From a virus, in the IMG/VR virus record IMGVR_UViG_3300009419_000011, positions 16,175 through 80,174 of that record: a stretch of DNA of 64,000 nucleotides; one strand, given 5' to 3'. Position numbers and translations under genes: made by a program. Each line of letters begins with the position of its first letter. Positions within the stretch are counted from its first letter, which is position 1. Shown one piece after another: positions 15,877-24,030 of the stretch. The notes beneath the pieces were generated by a model. It saw only the letters and a program-made list of their open reading frames with translations. It had not been told where the DNA came from and did no database searches.

Positions 15877-18800
15877 TTATTGCTTTCGAACAGTTTTAAA
15901 ATTGCCAGCGTCATTTCGAGTTCGTATGCTTCGCCAATTGGCACACACTTATCTTTACCATTCTTAGTACCTGCGTACTTATAACCTTTCCAACAGGCTT
16001 TTCCGTCTGCACCTTTTTTCTTATCAGTCTCGCCTACTAATTTATGTGTAGGTTGTTCTTTAGGTGCTGTACCTTTTAACTGGCCTTGTGATCCTAGTTT
16101 GTTTTTATTACTACCTGCAAATTTGTTTGCAGACATCATTGCTTCATTCTTCTTAGCTATGTTTCTGCCTTTTAAATGTTCTTCACGACGTTTGTCACCA
16201 GCAGCACGTAGTTTGGCCGTAGCACCATCTTTAGGATTAGTTAATCTACTGGCAACCTGTGCCATTGCGGAACTATTATCTTCCCCTACCTTCTTTTCAT
16301 CATTAGCAAACTGTTTCTTAGTTGCCTTAACAATGCCGCTAAAACGTTTGTTGCCTTTGGCATAGTCGCCTGCTTTATCGGCAGCACTGGCTTGGGCACC
16401 TGCGGCTGTTTTATATTGTGCTAATTTTTCGTTGGATAGCTCTGACACAATCTGCCTTAAGTTGTTAACAGCAACGCTTTCGCTAATCTTTGGATCCCTG
16501 CCCATTTCTTTTTGGCTCAACAAATAATCCCAAACACTAACTAGCATCATTTCTGCTTTGGCAATCTTTTCTTGTCCCCATTCTGGTAGGTTGTCATTAC
16601 TCTTAATAGTTTTTAATAAGCCGTCGACTGCACGAGCCATTGTGCGTAGATTACTCTGTGCCATTCCTGCTTCGTCGTCGTACTCGCCGTCGAAGTTTTC
16701 GTTCTTAGCCTTTGCTTTGCCTGCTTTCATATTTGCCATCCAATGTGCTAATTGTCCTTTACGTCCGCCTTGTTTAGCTACTTTACGTAGATTACTGACT
16801 GACGATTTTGTGGGAACTCCGTGACGCTTACTGTCGCCCTTGTCTTGTGGGTTGCGACCGTCTGCAAAGTTTTCATTTAACATCAGTGCGTTAAACAATC
16901 TCATTTCACCTAGTGCAGGTTGTTCAACTGGCTGTGGTGCAGGTTGAACAGCAGGCTTCTTAACTGCTGGTTTTAATTGAGGCGTACTCATACCAGTCTT
17001 TGACACATCCATTAGATGTTTGATCCATTGTGAAGGTAGTGGCTTTGCACCATCTTGCCCGCCATTAAATGCATCATTCCACATTTGAAATGCCTGTTGT
17101 TCATCTCCAGTTTTTAACACATTGCGTAGCTTAGTAAAGCTCATGCCAGTGCCTCTAGGAGTAACTTCTAACTGAACTTTAACATGCTCATATCCGGGAA
17201 ACTTATTAACTGCTTTCATCAAAGCCTGTGCAATAGGCATCTTGGCCTGATCTTCACCTACCATAATAACAACATTATCGTAACGTGGAGGTTTACCCGG
17301 CAACGGATTAATCAGCTCGTGCTTGATCTTCTGCATCAAAGATCCGCCTTCTTGAGTTACAGCACCAATGTTGGCTGCATACTCTGGATACAGTTGTTTC
17401 CAAGTTTTAATTTTATCTGCAACAGGAATAGGATCATCTACACCTACAGCATTACCCATAAACAAGTATGGATCTCCACTGACTTCTTTCGCCTTATTAA
17501 TTGTAAGACCGAATAATTGTTGATGACCTTTGTGTCCTACAAAACTGCCAATGGCTACTACCGCAGTTTTATTTCCTGTACGTGGTTGTTCTGTACGTGC
17601 TGCTGCTTTAGCTGCCTGCTTGTCTGCAATAATTTTCTTTTGCTGTGAGCTAGTAACTTTGATAGGTCCTAGACGACTATTGATAACAATGCCTTCGTAG
17701 TCTTGTCCTAACAAGTCCTTGCCTAATATATTAGGATCTTCTTGAATTGCTTTTTCTAATGCTAATGCCACAGGTGCTAATATTTCTTTAGCTTCTCGCT
17801 TTTGTGCAAGTTTACCGCTGGCTAACATTGCTTTAATTTGTTCAATGTTTTCAACTGGGGGAACTATTGCAGTAACGTCTAGTCCTTCTTTTTGTGTTAA
17901 TGAATTATCAATAAACATAACACTGCCTTGCTTGCCTAATCCTGTTAGTTGTTTAACAACAGATTGTGCATCGCCTAAGTCTTCTCCAGATGTTGCATCA
18001 ACAACACGGAAGGGAACTAGTGCCAATTGAATTCCTTGTGGTAACTTGTCGTAATGTATACCTACAAATTTTAATTTGCCTTCTGGAGTTTCTGTTGCAA
18101 ATGGTAAGAACAGCACTTCGCAAGTGACCTGCTTATTGACTAGAAATTCTGGACCTAATTTGCTATCAACTAATTTGATAGCGTTCATCATTTCCATGAA
18201 CAGCTTGTCAAAGTTTTGAGCCCGACCTAGAATCTCAGGATCAGTTGTTCCCTTTTCTTGATGGTACTTAACAAAGCTAGGTGCATACCTTGGGGGAGTA
18301 TTACTAGTAGCCATAAATGGCTTGCCGTCTGCATCCTTACCAAAGCGTCCACCGAAACCATCTACTTTAACGTTTAATGGAATGTTTTGTAGTTTAAAAT
18401 TGCCATTACCGTCATGAATTTCGTCAATTAGATCTAATAAGTCAACTGGCTTTAGATCACGCAGGTGCGGCATATTCTTACGGAACTGTGCCTTAACTTC
18501 TTCTGCTTCCTGCAAACTTTCGGCAGTTACTTTATAAGCTGCTTTATATTGTTGCTTCATTTGTTCAAGGTCGCCTGGTGCTTGAACACCTAATTTATTA
18601 ATCATAAGATCTAACGCAGCAGATTTTTCTGCACTATCACGTTCTGGATCTCCTTTGTAAAGGCCCTGAGCACCTTTGCCAAATATTTTATCAACAAATG
18701 CTGACAACACTGACTGCTTTTCTTCTGGAGTAACTAGAGTGTTCATTGCATCTAGTAAACCGGTAAAGCTCCAATACTTACTTTCTAACTGTGCTGCCTG

Positions 18801-19685
18801 TTTAGGATTCAATCTAGAACCAAAGATAGATCCAAAAATCTTTCCAATATCCTGTTCGTAGCCTGTTGCAGGTAATGCCTGCATAACCGGCATGCCGTTG
18901 CTGACTATAGGCTGACCATCTGCTCCTAATACTGGTTCGTATTTGGCACGTAGACCACCACCTTCTTTGCTAGATACTGCAAAGCTGACCATGTTATCAG
19001 TTGTAGGCACATCTTGTATTTCTTTTGCTTTGCCCCGGCCTACTGATTTGCGTAGTAAGAAATCTTTTCTACTTAATGATGCTAGACTTTGAATTAAGAA
19101 CTTGTGGAATACACCCTTAACTCCTGCGTTCAGATCATCCCAGCTACTGCTGTGACTAAATTTACTCCACGGAGTTGGCTCGTCCTTTTCAAATGCTACA
19201 AACTCTAAGTCAATTTGTACTTTAATAGGAGGATCTTGTAGTTCCCATAGACTAGAGAACTGCTCGTTACCACGTTGGAAACCTAAGAACTTAGCATTGC
19301 CTACCATCTTACCTTGACTGGTAGATAACCATTGTTCTAGTTCTTGTTCGTTTTCTTTATTGACTTGTGTGTCAATGTCGCCAACTTTAGGCTTCTTCTC
19401 CACAAATTGTTGATCGGTAATACCCTTGGTATTGAAGAAGTGTAGACTACTTCCGCTTAGAAATTGTTTACTTTGTAGTAGTTGCGGATTCCACAAAGGC
19501 TTTTTGTATTTTTTTGCAAAAGAATTGTTGATATTAAGCAACAAGGTATCTAAAATTGGTACAATATAGGAACGATTATGTACTTTAAGATCAATTTGTT
19601 GTGCTTCGTGTCCGCCAGGTAGCGATAAATTGCCGCCTTCTGAAACAACTTTCTTTCTATTACTAAACAGCTCATTTAAATTCAT
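15873..19685 (-). CDS. nucleotidyltransferase - ATP-dependent ligase - HxGH adenylyltransferase fusion
   Basis: 1270 residues. An N-terminal polymerase-beta-type nucleotidyltransferase shows GSS (77-79), GDIDTQV (102-108) and a third Asp in VQIDLEF (156-162). A covalent nucleotidyltransferase (RNA/DNA ligase) domain has the lysine motif K440-V-D-G, CEVLF (about 522-526), YEGIVINS (663-670) and a Lys in GPIKVTS (673-679). An HxGH nucleotidylyltransferase domain of NMNAT/cytidylyltransferase type has H718-K-G-H721 and GTGMSFTKLR (845-854). The last 350 residues are low-complexity, with a DNLPEWGQEKIAKAEMML segment and a CWKGYK...KCVP module. The N-terminus MNLNELFSN and the late operon suggest virion packaging. 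Substrates are unknown; RNA end repair or NAD-linked chemistry are conceivable. Confidence 0.85.
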   Translation of the reverse strand: MNLNELFSNRKKVVSEGGNLSLPGGHEAQQIDLKVHNRSYIVPILDTLLLNINNSFAKKYKKPLWNPQLLQSKQFLSGSSLHFFNTKGITDQQFVEKKPKVGDIDTQVNKENEQELEQWLSTSQGKMVGNAKFLGFQRGNEQFSSLWELQDPPIKVQIDLEFVAFEKDEPTPWSKFSHSSSWDDLNAGVKGVFHKFLIQSLASLSRKDFLLRKSVGRGKAKEIQDVPTTDNMVSFAVSSKEGGGLRAKYEPVLGADGQPIVSNGMPVMQALPATGYEQDIGKIFGSIFGSRLNPKQAAQLESKYWSFTGLLDAMNTLVTPEEKQSVLSAFVDKIFGKGAQGLYKGDPERDSAEKSAALDLMINKLGVQAPGDLEQMKQQYKAAYKVTAESLQEAEEVKAQFRKNMPHLRDLKPVDLLDLIDEIHDGNGNFKLQNIPLNVKVDGFGGRFGKDADGKPFMATSNTPPRYAPSFVKYHQEKGTTDPEILGRAQNFDKLFMEMMNAIKLVDSKLGPEFLVNKQVTCEVLFLPFATETPEGKLKFVGIHYDKLPQGIQLALVPFRVVDATSGEDLGDAQSVVKQLTGLGKQGSVMFIDNSLTQKEGLDVTAIVPPVENIEQIKAMLASGKLAQKREAKEILAPVALALEKAIQEDPNILGKDLLGQDYEGIVINSRLGPIKVTSSQQKKIIADKQAAKAAARTEQPRTGNKTAVVAIGSFVGHKGHQQLFGLTINKAKEVSGDPYLFMGNAVGVDDPIPVADKIKTWKQLYPEYAANIGAVTQEGGSLMQKIKHELINPLPGKPPRYDNVVIMVGEDQAKMPIAQALMKAVNKFPGYEHVKVQLEVTPRGTGMSFTKLRNVLKTGDEQQAFQMWNDAFNGGQDGAKPLPSQWIKHLMDVSKTGMSTPQLKPAVKKPAVQPAPQPVEQPALGEMRLFNALMLNENFADGRNPQDKGDSKRHGVPTKSSVSNLRKVAKQGGRKGQLAHWMANMKAGKAKAKNENFDGEYDDEAGMAQSNLRTMARAVDGLLKTIKSNDNLPEWGQEKIAKAEMMLVSVWDYLLSQKEMGRDPKISESVAVNNLRQIVSELSNEKLAQYKTAAGAQASAADKAGDYAKGNKRFSGIVKATKKQFANDEKKVGEDNSSAMAQVASRLTNPKDGATAKLRAAGDKRREEHLKGRNIAKKNEAMMSANKFAGSNKNKLGSQGQLKGTAPKEQPTHKLVGETDKKKGADGKACWKGYKYAGTKNGKDKCVPIGEAYELEMTLAILKLFESNK

Positions 19686-19686
19686 T

Positions 19687-20061
19687 TTATTTTCCTAACC
19701 GATACATGCCTTTGAGGATGTCGCCGTTGTAGTGTTCTGATAATCGAGTGCATAAAGATTCTCTAAACTCTTTGGAAAATAATTTTTTAGGATCTTCTTT
19801 AAGATCAAATCTATGATAAAATTTCATGCAGCCTTTATTGGCCAACGGCATCCAAACTTCCGGAGTATGCTCGGCAGTGGGTTTGTTTCCGATTTCTTCC
19901 GCAATCGGGAAGAAGACCTTTTTATGCAAATTGTCGTCATTTATGATATATTCTAATATATCTTCTAACATCTGTGTTTCTTGAAGCTTGTCGTTTTCTT
20001 CATTTTTTGACAGCTTGTCGTTTTTGATGTTTAATCGTCCAAAGAATTCATTTAATAGCAT
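19687..20061 (-). CDS. late hypothetical protein, first gene of operon, 124 aa
   Basis: Starts MLLNEFFGRLN, like the adjacent virion-type proteins, followed by a Lys/Asn/Glu-rich stretch and DKLQE, a possible prohead-protease site at about residues 25-29. The second half (EVWMPLANKGCMKFYHRFDL) looks globular. It is the first gene after the late promoter motif at 20113-20120. Function unknown. Confidence 0.7.
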   Translation of the reverse strand: MLLNEFFGRLNIKNDKLSKNEENDKLQETQMLEDILEYIINDDNLHKKVFFPIAEEIGNKPTAEHTPEVWMPLANKGCMKFYHRFDLKEDPKKLFSKEFRESLCTRLSEHYNGDILKGMYRLGK

Positions 20062-20092
20062 AAGTTTATAGGCCCTAATATAACCAATAGAG

Positions 20093-20120
20093 AGGCTAAC
20101 GCTCTAGTAGAGTATTTAGC
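20093..20120 (-). promoter_or_regulatory. GCTAAATA late-promoter motif inside an inverted repeat
   Basis: Minus-strand GCTAAATA (20120-20113) lies 51 bases before ATG 20061. It forms one arm of a nested inverted repeat (GCTAA..TTAGC around CTCTA..TAGAG) that could also end transcription from 20133. Confidence 0.5.
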
Positions 20121-20132
20121 TGAAATGTTTGC

Positions 20133-20582
20133 TTAGTAATTGTAGCTGACTGCGGTCACAGCACCGGAATTTACAGCAAGTATTGCACGTAACCATGCAA
20201 ATTGCCCTGTAAAATTAAGGTGTTCTGTGCGAATAGGGCCTTCAATAGCACCTACTCTAGCTGGAGGGATATACCCTGGGCTGTCTGTAGTATAGACAAA
20301 CTCTGCATTGTCTATATCGAACCAATCTGCTTCTGCTGGGCTTACTGCTAGTGTGGCTTGAATAGTAGCGGTTCCTACAAACGTAGGAGTTGTATTCACT
20401 ATAAGCGTGTGTAAACCTGAAGTAGTTCCGTAGTACCCGGCTCCGTGTTCTGGGATACTGGTAAAAACTTGAGTACCAGTAGTTCCGATAGGATAAAGGG
20501 GATATGCAACTGCCACACTGGTGCCAGTTGATCCTATTCCTGTATATACGGTGAATTTAAAACTCTTACTTAGTGATGGCAT
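20133..20582 (-). CDS. virion structural protein, beta-rich, 149 aa
   Basis: A Thr/Gly/Ser-rich beta protein (MPSLSKSFKFTVYTGIGSTG) with FVGTATIQATLAVSP and HLNFTGQFAWLRAILAV, the latter typical of phage particle-decoration or fibre proteins. It has its own late-type motif upstream (20601-20608). It resembles cyanophage structural proteins; no enzyme motif. Confidence 0.7.
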   Translation of the reverse strand: MPSLSKSFKFTVYTGIGSTGTSVAVAYPLYPIGTTGTQVFTSIPEHGAGYYGTTSGLHTLIVNTTPTFVGTATIQATLAVSPAEADWFDIDNAEFVYTTDSPGYIPPARVGAIEGPIRTEHLNFTGQFAWLRAILAVNSGAVTAVSYNY

Positions 20583-20587
20583 ATTAC

Positions 20588-20609
20588 GGCTCTAAAGCTA
20601 TATTTAGCC
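20588..20609 (-). promoter_or_regulatory. GCTAAATA late-promoter motif in an imperfect hairpin
   Basis: Minus-strand GCTAAATA (20608-20601) is 18 bases before ATG 20582 and lies in a hairpin (GGCTAAA / TTTAGAGCC with a two-base bulge). It immediately follows, and partly overlaps, the end of the upstream gene. Confidence 0.5.
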
Positions 20610-21287
20610 CTTAACTAATGTATCTCGAGGTATGTATTCGTACACTTTGCGGATGTTGTTGCCTAAGAACAAATGAGTCATGGTCAACATCTTACTGTCC
20701 TTAACGTAAAAGAACGGATCTTGTTTATACGAGTATCGTCCAGTCATCCATTCTTCAGTAGTTGGGCTAATTTTAATATCGTCACCGTATTTTTTAGCCC
20801 ATTCGTGGAATTGTAATTTTACATTAGATGCAACATTCCGCATGACAACTTTATAAACATACTTTTCATGAGGTATGACATCACACAATACTCGTTTGTT
20901 TTCGTTATCTAACAAAAATGTTAATTGGTCTGGAGTTTCTGGCTCGTATACTGTCCATAACCACGGAGATAGATCTTTCAAAATACTGTTATAAACTGTA
21001 GGATCTTTACAGAAAAGGCAGAACTTGCTGCCTTCTGCTCTAATCTGAACTTCTTCCTTACGGTCTAAGTAAGACATAACCGCGTTGGTAAATGCACGAA
21101 GTTTATCTTTGTCAACTGCAATTTTTGAATATCCTAAACTAACAGCTTTACCGTCGCAATAATCTAATACAGGGCCAATGCCGTATCGAACTATTCTACT
21201 AGAAGCCGTTACAAGGCATTCAACCTTGTAAGGCCACTTGTTATAGAATAGCTTATTGACCTTCTGTCGCTTTATCGATTTCAACAT
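20604..21287 (-). CDS. conserved hypothetical protein, 227 aa
   Basis: A basic-to-neutral globular protein (MLKSIKRQKVNKLFYNKWPY) with KFCLFCKDPTVYNSILKDL and ITTEEWMTG-like patterns but no motif I recognise. It overlaps the ClpA C-terminal gene by 35 bases, so it is likely coupled. Its position after the Clp genes makes it a candidate adaptor or substrate, but nothing in the sequence proves this. Confidence 0.7.
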   Translation of the reverse strand: MLKSIKRQKVNKLFYNKWPYKVECLVTASSRIVRYGIGPVLDYCDGKAVSLGYSKIAVDKDKLRAFTNAVMSYLDRKEEVQIRAEGSKFCLFCKDPTVYNSILKDLSPWLWTVYEPETPDQLTFLLDNENKRVLCDVIPHEKYVYKVVMRNVASNVKLQFHEWAKKYGDDIKISPTTEEWMTGRYSYKQDPFFYVKDSKMLTMTHLFLGNNIRKVYEYIPRDTLVKG

Positions 21288-22182
21288 TTTCTACTACAGG
21301 TAAAATTTCAGGATATGTCAAAGTAAGATCGTTACCTTTAACACCTACTTCAACTACTCCTCCGTTTACTAATCGACCGAATAAGATTTCCTTACTTAGC
21401 GGCTTTTTAATCATATCATCAATTGTACGTTGTAGTGGACGAGCACCCATCTTACGATTGAATCCTTTCTTAATTAACAATTCGGCAGCATCAGCAGTCA
21501 GCTTAACAGCAACATTCTTATCTTTCAACAATCCATTCAGTTCGTCAACAAACTTCTTGACAATCTTTGCCATAGTGTTGTGATCTAGTTTACCGAACTT
21601 GATAATGCCGTCTAATCGATTGCGGAATTCTGGCTTGAAGAAACTGTTAATAGCACCGTCAGTTTCGTCTCCACGCTCTAAGCTACCAAAGCCCACTGCA
21701 TTGCGATCATTGTCAGCAGCACCTAAGTTACTGGTAAGGATAAGGATAGCATTGCGGCCGTCCGCCTTCTTGCCGTTAGATCCAGTAACATAACCGTTAT
21801 CCATCATTTGTAGCAGTACATTGGCAACATCCGGATGTGCTTTTTCAATCTCATCAAACAACAAGATAGCATTTGGGTGCTCTTGCAGTTTAGTAATCAA
21901 CATACCTGCATTGTCTTCAAAACCAACATATCCAGGAGGGGCACCGATAAACTTAGCAACTGAGTGTTTCTCTTGGAATTCACTCATATCAAAGCGAACT
22001 AGTTCTACTCCCATACTTGCAGCCAATACTTTAGCAGTCTCAGTCTTACCTACACCTGTTGGACCTGTAAATAGGAAACTACCTACTGGCTTGTTCAAGC
22101 TCTTCAAGCCTGCTTGTGCAATAAAGATTTTATCTAACAAGATTTCGATAGCAGTTTCTTGACCAAACACTTTGTTACGCAT
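21253..22182 (-). CDS. clpA: ClpA-like ATPase, second AAA+ domain (C-terminal part)
   Basis: 309 residues from ATG 22182. It holds a complete AAA2 domain: GPTGVGKT (40-47), AILLFDEIEKAHPDV (105-119), GFNRKMGARPLQR sensor-2 region and a C-terminal small domain. AVGFGS (162-167) sits where ClpA has its IGL ClpP-docking loop, so [LIV]-G-[FL] is conserved. No ribosome binding site precedes ATG 22182, while homology continues upstream in this frame and joins the AAA1 gene after a shift of one base. It is therefore probably the second half of one protein, made either by frameshifting or as a split subunit. Confidence 0.88.
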   Translation of the reverse strand: MRNKVFGQETAIEILLDKIFIAQAGLKSLNKPVGSFLFTGPTGVGKTETAKVLAASMGVELVRFDMSEFQEKHSVAKFIGAPPGYVGFEDNAGMLITKLQEHPNAILLFDEIEKAHPDVANVLLQMMDNGYVTGSNGKKADGRNAILILTSNLGAADNDRNAVGFGSLERGDETDGAINSFFKPEFRNRLDGIIKFGKLDHNTMAKIVKKFVDELNGLLKDKNVAVKLTADAAELLIKKGFNRKMGARPLQRTIDDMIKKPLSKEILFGRLVNGGVVEVGVKGNDLTLTYPEILPVVENVEIDKATEGQ

Positions 22183-22232
22183 GTTCTTGTCGAGATCTTT
22201 AAGATTCTTGTTTTCTTTTTGTGCAATTTGAT

Positions 22233-23522
22233 CTAGCGCAAACCAGTCAGTTTACTGACTTCAAACAAAATTTCATCGTGATCGACAATACCTTGTTCTT
22301 CGTCTCGTACTTTAAATCTAGCACACGCACAATCAATTAGGTCAATTGCTTTATCTGGTAATTTCTTATCAGTCATGTACTTGATAGAATACTTTACGCT
22401 ATCAATTACTGCTTGATTAGTGATCTTAACACCGTGATGTTGTTCATAATACTTTTTAAGACCTTTGATAATCTTAATAGCGGTAGCTTCATCTGGCTCG
22501 TTTACTACAACACGTTGGAATCGACGCATTAGGGCACGATCCTTTTCAAAGTGTTTGCGGAACTCTTCCCATGTAGTTGATGCTACGACTTTGATAGTAC
22601 CTTTGCCTAACGCTGGCTTGAGCATATTAGCCATGTCATTAGATCCACCGCTTGCTGATCCAGCACCGTTCATCATGTGTGCTTCGTCAATGAACAAGAT
22701 ACAGTTCTTTTTCTTTTCAAGTGCAGTAATTAGCATCTTTAGGCGTTCTTCAAAGTCGCCTCGATATTTGCTACCTGCTAGCAAAGCACTGATATCTAAA
22801 CTGTAAACTGTGTGCCCTTGAATAAACTTAGGAACCTTGCCTTCTTCAATCTTACGTGCTAGACCTTCTGCAATAGCAGTCTTACCTACACCCGGATCAC
22901 CGATCAGCATGACATTTGATTTTTGACGGCGTGCTAGTGCAAGTTGAATTTCTTCAATTTCTTTCTCACGTCCAATAACTGGATCAATCTTTTTCTGTTT
23001 AACTCTATTGGTTAAGTTTGCACAGTACTGAACAATCATCTTTTCTAGTTGATTGCCACCTACTTCACTAGCTTCACCGTCTTCGTTCAATGCACTGTTA
23101 TTCAGGAATTCGATAAACTTGTCTTTATCGATTTTAGCCTTACGTAGGAAGAAGTTAGCAAAGCTCTTCTTTTCGCTAAAAATACTAATGAAGCAGTCAA
23201 CTGGTTCAATTACTGTACGCCCGCCAAACAATACTTGTGTAAAAGCACGATTCAACATACGTTCTACAGTGTTTGTTTTCTTTGGGCGATAATTTTCTTT
23301 GTCGGTTTTAATGTCGTTAAGATCATCTCGAATAAATTTTTCGAGGCTCTTCTTTAGCAGTTCGACTTCGGCACCAAACTCTTTCAGCATCCCTTTGAAC
23401 TTTTCATCAGTTACCATACTGTACAAAAAGTGTTCCAGCGTGATATACTCATGTTTATGTTTGGCAGCAACCTCAATTGCACGTTCAAACATTCCTTCGA
23501 GATCGTTATTTGGTTCCAGCAT
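22233..23522 (-). CDS. clpA: ClpA-like ATPase, N-domain and first AAA+ domain
   Basis: 429 residues. Residues 1-140 form a Clp N-domain (MFERAIEVAAKHKHEYITLEHFLYSM), followed by AAA1 with GDPGVGKTAIAEGLA (208-222), CILFIDEAH (274-282) and a sensor/arginine-finger region MRRFQRV. It ends EVSKLTGLR then TAG, just where ClpA/ClpB continue VSRWTGIP and into AAA2. No middle ClpB coiled-coil is present, so ClpA type. It overlaps the peptide deformylase stop by one base. With ClpP at 59976-60596 it could form a phage ClpAP protease. Confidence 0.9.
   Translation of the reverse strand: MLEPNNDLEGMFERAIEVAAKHKHEYITLEHFLYSMVTDEKFKGMLKEFGAEVELLKKSLEKFIRDDLNDIKTDKENYRPKKTNTVERMLNRAFTQVLFGGRTVIEPVDCFISIFSEKKSFANFFLRKAKIDKDKFIEFLNNSALNEDGEASEVGGNQLEKMIVQYCANLTNRVKQKKIDPVIGREKEIEEIQLALARRQKSNVMLIGDPGVGKTAIAEGLARKIEEGKVPKFIQGHTVYSLDISALLAGSKYRGDFEERLKMLITALEKKKNCILFIDEAHMMNGAGSASGGSNDMANMLKPALGKGTIKVVASTTWEEFRKHFEKDRALMRRFQRVVVNEPDEATAIKIIKGLKKYYEQHHGVKITNQAVIDSVKYSIKYMTDKKLPDKAIDLIDCACARFKVRDEEQGIVDHDEILFEVSKLTGLR
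22245..22260 (-). promoter_or_regulatory. perfect hairpin at the clpA frame junction
   Basis: Read on the minus strand, AGTCAGT-AA-ACTGACT is a perfect inverted repeat immediately before the point at which the AAA1 frame must shift back one base to enter the AAA2 frame (before TAG 22235-22233). No classical X XXY YYZ slippery heptamer is present between the last AAA2-frame stop and the TAG. Confidence 0.4.
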
Positions 23523-24022
23523 TACTTGTATTTCCTTTTGATTGATTTCTTAACCGCCAATGCCCACTTAAGAGCACTTGTTCTATTTTGAAATGTGATT
23601 CCTTCTAGATGATCAAATTCATGTAGAAAGCATCGGCATTCGTAACCAAAAAATTCAGCTTCTTGGGTTTCACCTTTTGAGTTTTGAAACCTAACAAGAA
23701 TTCCTCTTGGTCTTTTTATTTTAGCATAAATGTTAGGAAAACTCAAGCATCCTTCCTCTTCTTCGAGCAAGTCGTCTGTTACTCCTGCGATAATTGGATT
23801 GAAAAATGCCTGTGCATGATCTCGATATTTCTGATGTCCCATGACAAACATGCGAGTTCTAACACCTATTTGATTAGCAGATAATCCAATGCCGCCATTG
23901 GCAAGCATAGTTTCGATCATGTCTTTCTCGAGTTGAACAGGATCAGTTAGTGGGTTTTCAAAATCAAATTCTGGCATTCTTTCAGCCAATATTGGGTCTG
24001 GATTTTTTATAATTGTTAACAT
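23522..24022 (-). CDS. def: peptide deformylase
   Basis: 166 residues with all three deformylase motifs: GIGLSANQIG (44-53), EGCLSFP (90-96, metal-binding Cys) and HEFDH (134-138, HExxH type). It removes the formyl group from nascent proteins. It stands between dnaJ and clpA in one operon. Phage deformylases are known from marine T4-like viruses, usually short and lacking C-terminal extensions; this one keeps a short C-terminal basic helix (VKKSIKRKYK). Confidence 0.95.
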   Translation of the reverse strand: MLTIIKNPDPILAERMPEFDFENPLTDPVQLEKDMIETMLANGGIGLSANQIGVRTRMFVMGHQKYRDHAQAFFNPIIAGVTDDLLEEEEGCLSFPNIYAKIKRPRGILVRFQNSKGETQEAEFFGYECRCFLHEFDHLEGITFQNRTSALKWALAVKKSIKRKYK

Positions 24023-24030
24023 AATAATAT

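Noticed and set aside
22233-22260. Classical -1 slippery heptamer at the clpA junction
   Set aside because: No X XXY YYZ sequence exists between the last stop of the downstream frame and the TAG; programmed slippage is therefore only one option.
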